Origin: Bacteroidaceae bacterium
GTDB taxonomy: Bacteria; Bacteroidota; Bacteroidia; Bacteroidales; Bacteroidaceae
Assembly: GCA_017466065.1 (NCBI GenBank)
Contig: JAFTUV010000038.1
Coordinates: 1 to 10,600 of the forward strand
Direction of reading: 5' to 3'
Length of the DNA: 10,600 bases
Shown here piece after piece: positions 6,270-10,600 of the stretch; within the stretch, counting starts at the first letter, position 1, and every line of letters begins with the position of its first letter. A model generated the notes under the pieces. The model made no database searches. It had not been told where the DNA came from and saw only the letters and a program-made list of their open reading frames with translations. A program made the translations under genes and the position numbers.

Positions 6270-7103
6270 ATGAACAAATTATTAGTACGCTTTATGACAG
6301 GAGTACCATTGGGGCTCTTGGCATTGTGGGCAATGATTTACAGCCACATATCTTTTGCTGTGATGTTCGCAATAATAACAATGCTCACTGTGAACGAATT
6401 ATGCAATCTCGTGCACGAGTACAAGAAAACCAATTTCAGCACCCTGCTTGCCGTGCTTGGAGGCGGCTATCTGTTCCTCGCATTATATGCAACCTCGCAT
6501 CTGGGCGTGGAAAGTTGCGTTGCACTCTACGCGCCCTACATTCTGTTGCTTGTTTACACATTTATCAGACAGCTTTACAGAACCGAGGGAAGCTCACTCG
6601 ACAATTATGCCTATTTTGTTCTCACACAGGTGTACGCTGCCCTGCCTTTTGCACTGCTCAACATTCTATCGACCGCAGGAGAAGTGGATGGGACATATAA
6701 TTTTGTGCCGGTACTTTCCGTATTTATATTTATATGGAGCAACGACACAGGAGCCTTCTTTGTAGGATGCTCGATAGGACGCCACAAAATGTGGGAGCGA
6801 GTGTCGCCTAAAAAAACTTGGGAGGGAACCATTGGCGGCATTCTCATTGCAATGTTGGCCGGGTACATAATTTCACTTTACAGCCCCCTGCTCAATGCTT
6901 GGCAATGGATGGGAATGGCAGTTGTTATTGCAGCCACAGGCACATACGGCGACCTTATAGAGTCGTGTATGAAACGTGAAATGGGCATAAAGGATTCGGG
7001 CACAATCATCCCCGGCCACGGAGGATTGCTCGACCGTTTCGACAGCACCATCGTCGCTGTTCCAAGCGCGTTAATCTATTTGAGCCTGATAGGGGTTCTT
7101 TAA
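6270..7103 (+). CDS. cdsA: Phosphatidate cytidylyltransferase (CDP-diacylglycerol synthase)
   Basis: This 277-residue integral membrane enzyme makes CDP-diacylglycerol from phosphatidic acid and CTP, the branch point of bacterial phospholipid synthesis. It has several hydrophobic helices through most of its length. The C-terminal part carries the complete family signature: S232, K235, R236, then KDSG (241-244), PGHGG (248-252) and LDRFD (254-258). Other conserved stretches are SNDTGAFFVG (157-166) and SPKKTWEGTIGG (179-190). It starts 21 nt after the ftsH stop and is probably the last gene of the rsfS-ftsH-cdsA unit. Length is typical and no defect is seen. Confidence 0.95.
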   Translation: MNKLLVRFMTGVPLGLLALWAMIYSHISFAVMFAIITMLTVNELCNLVHEYKKTNFSTLLAVLGGGYLFLALYATSHLGVESCVALYAPYILLLVYTFIRQLYRTEGSSLDNYAYFVLTQVYAALPFALLNILSTAGEVDGTYNFVPVLSVFIFIWSNDTGAFFVGCSIGRHKMWERVSPKKTWEGTIGGILIAMLAGYIISLYSPLLNAWQWMGMAVVIAATGTYGDLIESCMKREMGIKDSGTIIPGHGGLLDRFDSTIVAVPSALIYLSLIGVL

Positions 7104-7110
7104 CACCTGT

Positions 7111-7156
7111 CGGAACTATGGAGCTGTGTAAAAATACAATTTTGAGCACAGTTCCG
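7111..7156 (+). terminator. Hairpin region just downstream of cdsA, possible terminator
   Basis: CGGAACT (7111-7117) pairs with AGTTCCG (7150-7156). An alternative inner hairpin pairs CTGTG/CACAG (7124-7128, 7147-7151) and AAAAT/ATTTT (7131-7135, 7139-7143). It begins 8 nt after the cdsA stop, so a role in 3'-end formation is likely, but no T-run follows and a classical intrinsic terminator is not shown. Confidence 0.4.
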
Positions 7157-7169
7157 TTAGGTTTGTAAG

Positions 7170-7269
7170 AATTGACAAAATACAAGGCGTTGAGATTTAA
7201 GGCGAAAGGAGTGTACATCGGTACTCGACTGAGCCTTAATATTGATGACAACGAAGTAGTTTGTTAGTT
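7170..7269. repeat. About 100-nt imperfect inverted repeat between convergent cdsA and lpxB
   Basis: The outer arms ACAAA (7175-7179) and TTTGT (7260-7264) extend outward with G-U-compatible pairs (AATTG 7170-7174 with TAGTT 7265-7269). Inward come TAC/GTA, CGTTG/CAACG (7188-7192 with 7249-7253), TTAAGGC/GCCTTAA (7197-7203 with 7233-7239), and a tip formed by GAGTGTAC and GTACTC. All pairings are nested around one centre, giving one long branched or bulged stem. Both flanking genes end here. It could be a two-way transcription stop, a small structured RNA, or a copy of a dispersed palindromic repeat. Confidence 0.6.
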
Positions 7270-7291
7270 ATGACACACCGCCCGTTTGTAT

Positions 7292-8425
7292 TTATTTCTT
7301 CAACAACTGCACCATTCTCTCGGCTGCGTGACGCGACGCGCCCGGCTCACCAAGAATATCAATCATACGGTCGTACCCGGCAAGCATTGCAGCCCTGTCG
7401 GGCGAAGAGGAGGGCAACAACTTTTCAAGCTCGCCTATAATGTTACTCACTTTCATATCAGCGGCAACAAGCTCACGCACAACCTCGTCATTGGCAATAA
7501 GATTCACAAGAGAGATATATTTAACTTTCAGGAAATAGGGTTTCAACTTCGAAATGAGCCAAGGCACAGGAGTGCTGTAACACACTACCTGCGGCACACG
7601 GAAGAGAGCCGTTTCCAGCGTAGCCGTACCCGAGGTTACAAGTGCTGCGTGGGCGTGGTTGAGCAGATTATAGGTATCGCCGAAAATTATTTTTGCACCG
7701 CCGGCCAAATATGGAGCATAGAATTCCTCCTCAATTCCGGGGGCACCGGCTATCACCGGGCGATATTCGGGAAAGCGTTTCATTGCATCGAGCATCATAG
7801 GAAGATTGTCGGCAATTTCGTGCTTACGGCTGCCGGCAAGCAGTGCCACAACAGGCTCCTCGCCCAGAGAGTAACGGGCACGAAAGGCCTCATCGTCGCG
7901 TGGATGGGCCCCACGGTAGGCATCCACTGCATCCACGCAAGGGTTTCCTATATAATTTATATCGCAACGATGCTTCTTAAAGTAATCGACCTCAAAGGGG
8001 AGAATCGAGAAAATCTCATCAACATCGCGCTTGATATTTTTTATTCTGCCCTCACGCGATGCCCACACTTTGGGAGCAATGTAATAATAGACAGGAATAT
8101 CGGTGGTGGCGTGAATGTCGCGGGCAATGGAGAGGTTAAAGCCGGGATAGTCCACAAGAATAAGAACATCGGGTGCCCACTCTTTAATATCGGCCTTACA
8201 CATTGCCATATTGGCAAAAATAGTGCGAAGGTTCAGCAGCACAGGAACAAACCCCATAAATGCGTGGTCGCGGTAGTGCTTTACACAGGTACCGCCCACT
8301 TGTGCCATAAGATCGCCCCCGAAAAAGCGGAATTCGGCATTCTTATCGACCTCTTTCAGGGCCTTCATAAGGTTAGATGCGTGCAGGTCGCCCGAGGCCT
8401 CGCCTACTATAAGATAATACTTCAT
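7292..8425 (-). CDS. lpxB: Lipid A disaccharide synthase
   Basis: This 377-residue GT19-family glycosyltransferase joins UDP-2,3-diacylglucosamine and lipid X into the lipid A disaccharide at the inner face of the cytoplasmic membrane. Family marks in order: GEASGDLHASNL (residues 8-19), FFGGDLMAQVG (34-44), VDYPGFN (91-97, with D92), YIAPKVWASREGR (115-127), GNPCVDAV (160-167), LAGSRKHEI (196-204) and TSGTATLETAL (264-274). Length is normal. The gene lies 21 nt after the surE stop and must share its transcript. Its presence fits a Gram-negative organism with an outer membrane. It ends facing cdsA. Confidence 0.95.
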   Translation of the reverse strand: MKYYLIVGEASGDLHASNLMKALKEVDKNAEFRFFGGDLMAQVGGTCVKHYRDHAFMGFVPVLLNLRTIFANMAMCKADIKEWAPDVLILVDYPGFNLSIARDIHATTDIPVYYYIAPKVWASREGRIKNIKRDVDEIFSILPFEVDYFKKHRCDINYIGNPCVDAVDAYRGAHPRDDEAFRARYSLGEEPVVALLAGSRKHEIADNLPMMLDAMKRFPEYRPVIAGAPGIEEEFYAPYLAGGAKIIFGDTYNLLNHAHAALVTSGTATLETALFRVPQVVCYSTPVPWLISKLKPYFLKVKYISLVNLIANDEVVRELVAADMKVSNIIGELEKLLPSSSPDRAAMLAGYDRMIDILGEPGASRHAAERMVQLLKK

Positions 8426-8446
8426 TGTATCATTCGTTTTTTATTG

Positions 8447-9205
8447 TTACAAGCCCCACCCTTGCATTTCGGCAAGCAGGGAGTAATCGGTAAAATCTAT
8501 TTTAGTGGGGGTAATAGCAACATAATTGTTGTTGAGAGCCACACGGTCGGCCCCCTCGTCGCTATCCTCTATTACAAATTCACCGGTGAGCCACCACCAC
8601 TGCCCTCCACGCGGATGAGTGTGGGCCTCCCACTCGTTCACCCAGCTGCCTATTGCCTGACGACACACCTTCACACCCGCATAAGAGGGTGCATCGGGGA
8701 AGTTGACATTAAGGCAACTGCCCGCAGGCAGCCCGCGTTGCAACACCTCGGCCACTATGCGGCGTATATAGGGAAAAGTGGGGGAAAAATCGGCATCTTC
8801 GTCGTGGGAACAGAGCGAGAAGGCAATGGAAGGAATACCCTTCATACAGCCTTCGAGCACCACACCCATTGTACCGGAATAATGGGCATTCACCGCCGAA
8901 TTGTCACCGTGGTTTATGCCTCCTATCACAAGAGACGGGGTGCGTGGCACCACACTGTGGCAGGCGAGCTTCACGCAATCGCTCGGCGTTCCGGTGCAGG
9001 CATAAACCTGCAACCCCGGCTCCGCAGCCACCTCCCACACCTTTATTGGAACCTCGCTTGTTATGGCACACCCCTTGCCCGAACGGCCTGTATGAGGAGC
9101 CACCACCACCACATCACCAAACTCCATCAGCACTCGCACCAAGCAGTTTATACCTTTGGCTTTATAGCCATCATCGTTCGAAACAAGAATTAAAGGACGT
9201 TCCAT
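8447..9205 (-). CDS. surE: 5'/3'-nucleotidase SurE
   Basis: This 252-residue protein is a metal-dependent phosphatase that removes phosphate from nucleoside 5'- and 3'-monophosphates. The metal-binding residues of the family are visible: D11 and D12 in SNDDGYKAKGI, S42 in GRSGKG, and N98 in GGINHGDN. The TGTPSDCVKLA motif (71-81) and HYSGTMGVVLEG (108-119) are also typical. Length is usual for the family. It is the first gene of the surE-lpxB unit and has a consensus promoter just upstream. The start at 9205 (ATGGAACG) sets LILVSNDDG at the N-terminus as in other members. Confidence 0.95.
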   Translation of the reverse strand: MERPLILVSNDDGYKAKGINCLVRVLMEFGDVVVVAPHTGRSGKGCAITSEVPIKVWEVAAEPGLQVYACTGTPSDCVKLACHSVVPRTPSLVIGGINHGDNSAVNAHYSGTMGVVLEGCMKGIPSIAFSLCSHDEDADFSPTFPYIRRIVAEVLQRGLPAGSCLNVNFPDAPSYAGVKVCRQAIGSWVNEWEAHTHPRGGQWWWLTGEFVIEDSDEGADRVALNNNYVAITPTKIDFTDYSLLAEMQGWGL

Positions 9206-9230
9206 AGCAATTTAAGTTTATTATCAGATG

Positions 9231-9262
9231 CGAAGATACGAAAAAGCCCGAAAAAGCCCAAA
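9231..9262 (-). promoter_or_regulatory. Promoter of surE-lpxB
   Basis: On the minus strand TTTG (9262-9259) is followed after 20 nt by TATCTTCG (9238-9231), which differs from TAnnTTTG by one base. It lies 25 nt before the surE ATG. Confidence 0.6.
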
Positions 9263-9326
9263 GGAGTGAGCTGCGAATAACGAAAAAGGCCGTTAAAATT
9301 CGCCACATTTCAGGGGGCGACAGATT

Positions 9327-9384
9327 TTTGTGCTACACAAACAATGTAATACATTGATTTTAAACACTTTTAAAAACAAAAGTG
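9327..9384. repeat. Three successive inverted repeats in the divergent region
   Basis: TTTGTG-CTA-CACAAA (9327-9341) abuts CAATGT-AAT-ACATTG (9342-9356). A third, CACTTTT-6 nt-AAAAGTG (9365-9384), follows 8 nt later. All lie between the surE promoter and the -33 box at 9407. Each is short, but two perfect ones back to back at a divergent promoter region suggest a cluster of regulator sites. The rest of the 378-nt stretch 9206-9583 holds two promoters and an A/T-rich leader; no gene is seen in it. Confidence 0.45.
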
Positions 9385-9406
9385 ACAGATTATAAATACT
9401 CTAAAA

Positions 9407-9438
9407 TTTGCAATGGGGTGAAATTAGTGGTAATTTTG
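9407..9438 (+). promoter_or_regulatory. Promoter of the secreted-protein gene at 9584
   Basis: TTTG (9407-9410), a spacer of exactly 20 nt, and TAATTTTG (9431-9438) match the Bacteroidetes consensus. Transcription would start near 9445, leaving an A/T-rich leader of about 140 nt before the ATG at 9584. Confidence 0.65.
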
Positions 9439-9583
9439 TTACAGCAAAACAAAAAAATCATCAAATTGAATTTTAAACAAAATCATATTAAAGTAAAACT
9501 ATTATAATATTGGGAACGCATCCTGGCGGTGTTAATAATTGGAAGTTTAAATAATACAACAATAAAATTAAAAAGTCGTTTCT

Positions 9584-10600
9584 ATGAGAGCTATATTTAA
9601 GATCTTATCTCTATTTCTTGTTTGCAGCACATATTGCAATGCAATAAACAATTCGGCATATACTACCGATACATTAGAATTAAGGTGCAAATACCACAAC
9701 CCGTGGGCCGGAACCGTTGTTGGAGTAAACAGATGGGATTTAAAGGAGAGTGTTGAAAAGTCACACTTGGAAAATTATATCTTTCAAAAAAAGATGATTC
9801 AAGAATATGTCCATAAAATAGAATTTGACTATATCACATATAGAGATGGTTATAAAACATTCAATTATAGTATTCCTTATGACACTTCTTTATATGTTGT
9901 CGAACTTACTCAAAAAGAGAAAGAATACATAGAATCTTGGAGAGTTCATTTCGAGAAAAGAAAAAAAGACTCCGTTTATGCACAAGAATATGAAAAAGAA
10001 TTAATACAAGGGTTAGAAAATGATAAACGGTTGAAAAAAGCACACCGTGGTGATTATTGGAATGAATTTCTTGCACTACACAAAAAATATGCATCACCCG
10101 ATTGGCACCACGATATCAAAACTGCAATAAACGAGTATCACGAAGCATTAGCTCTCCCTTGGGAAGACAGCATTTATGTTTGGGATATGAGCAGAGAGAA
10201 AATCATCGAAAATATAAAAATCGGCCTAAATAATATCGAATCAGACAGATACAAAGAAAGTAAAGATAACCTTGATCACTATTTTAATTTGAAGAAAAGC
10301 GATTCTTCTAGAAAAGACAGCGTTCTTTCTACCGATTTGAGAAACAGAATTCTTTCTACTGTCTGGGAAAAGGATTTGCAGTTCGTACAAAAAGCAAGTG
10401 AAAAAAGCAATGCCCCCATCAAGCTGAAAGGGTACAAAGAAACGGGAACCGTAAAAAGTGAAAAGCACAAGAAGAAGGTGATAAAGGAGCTTTTTTCCCC
10501 ACACAGTTGCATTGCACTGAAAAACGGGCCACACGCTACACAATACGGGATATACAACATTGGGTTCATAGGAGGCCTGCTGCCCGAGAGAGAGAACATC
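9584..10600 (+). CDS. Large secreted protein of unknown function (3' end beyond the window)
   Basis: From the ATG at 9584 this frame stays open for 339 codons to the last base of the window, so the gene is partial. The N-terminus MRAIFKILSLFLVCSTYCNA looks like a signal peptide. A C in STYC might suggest lipidation, but the context is not a strong lipobox. The mature part is hydrophilic and charged, with many Lys, Glu, Asp and Tyr residues, e.g. YIESWRVHFEKRKKDSVYAQ (residues 114-133) and HKKYASPDWHHDI (about 166-178). It ends in a more hydrophobic, Gly-rich stretch (GIYNIGFIGGLLPE). No domain is recognised. By eye it is lower in G+C than the core genes and it has its own promoter, which suggests an accessory gene diverging from surE. 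Confidence 0.75.
   Translation, partial: MRAIFKILSLFLVCSTYCNAINNSAYTTDTLELRCKYHNPWAGTVVGVNRWDLKESVEKSHLENYIFQKKMIQEYVHKIEFDYITYRDGYKTFNYSIPYDTSLYVVELTQKEKEYIESWRVHFEKRKKDSVYAQEYEKELIQGLENDKRLKKAHRGDYWNEFLALHKKYASPDWHHDIKTAINEYHEALALPWEDSIYVWDMSREKIIENIKIGLNNIESDRYKESKDNLDHYFNLKKSDSSRKDSVLSTDLRNRILSTVWEKDLQFVQKASEKSNAPIKLKGYKETGTVKSEKHKKKVIKELFSPHSCIALKNGPHATQYGIYNIGFIGGLLPERENI

Noticed and set aside
7273..7285. ACACACCGCCCGT, identical to a conserved 16S rRNA 3' segment
   Set aside because: Only 13 bases match and the surrounding sequence is not rRNA-like, so it is a coincidence.
7286..9193. Long + strand open frame (635 codons) antisense to lpxB and surE
   Set aside because: It covers both genes end to end on the opposite strand and its translation is rich in His, Cys and Arg with no family likeness. 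lpxB and surE themselves carry clear catalytic motifs, so this is a chance open frame.
9239..9259. Direct repeat GAAAAAGCCC near the surE promoter
   Set aside because: Only two short adjacent copies; too little to call a regulatory or CRISPR-like repeat.
10241..10599. Minus-strand open frames near the right edge
   Set aside because: They overlap the continuous + strand frame from 9584, which has a signal peptide and consensus promoter; they have none.

Overview
The window looks like a chromosomal segment of a Bacteroidales bacterium (Bacteroides/Prevotella-like; genus not resolved). Three things point there. Bacteroidetes-type promoters (TTTG, about 20 nt, then TAnnTTTG) lie in front of several genes. 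Starts have A-rich leaders rather than Shine-Dalgarno sites. The core genes rsfS, ftsH, cdsA, lpxB and surE have Bacteroidetes-like sequences. By eye the core genes are richer in G+C than the flanking accessory genes.

Layout. (1) Positions 1-130 look like the outer end of a mobile element lying mostly upstream of the window: two direct copies of an 18-bp sequence behind a perfect 34-bp palindrome. (2) Positions 167-909 hold two small membrane-protein genes on the + strand, 5 nt apart and of unknown function. They converge on (3) a minus-strand pair at 2965-925: an IS1595/ISXO2-type transposase gene whose end overlaps the start of a RhuM-family gene by 8 nt. The two units share one strong bidirectional terminator (911-947). 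(4) A small secreted protein gene (3117-3515, +) and a tRNA-Gln(CTG) gene (3666-3596, -) converge on a second bidirectional terminator (3556-3597). (5) The core cluster rsfS-ftsH-cdsA (3916-7103, +) is tightly packed and probably one transcript. (6) A 188-nt convergent intergenic stretch (7104-7291) contains two hairpin-forming regions, one about 100 nt long. (7) surE-lpxB (9205-7292, -) forms an operon with a good promoter. (8) A 378-nt divergent region carries three successive inverted repeats and a second consensus promoter. It leads into (9) a large secreted-protein gene (9584 to beyond 10600, +), cut by the window edge.

How the genes fit together. RsfS silences ribosomes in poor conditions. 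FtsH is the membrane AAA+ zinc protease. CdsA makes CDP-diacylglycerol for phospholipids, LpxB makes the lipid A disaccharide, and SurE is a nucleotide phosphatase. The core therefore joins envelope lipid synthesis with membrane-protein quality control. The left third is an accessory region. Its most distinctive feature is the transposase-rhuM pair, which reads as one transcription unit and may be a transposase with a passenger gene. I could not find convincing terminal inverted repeats for it.
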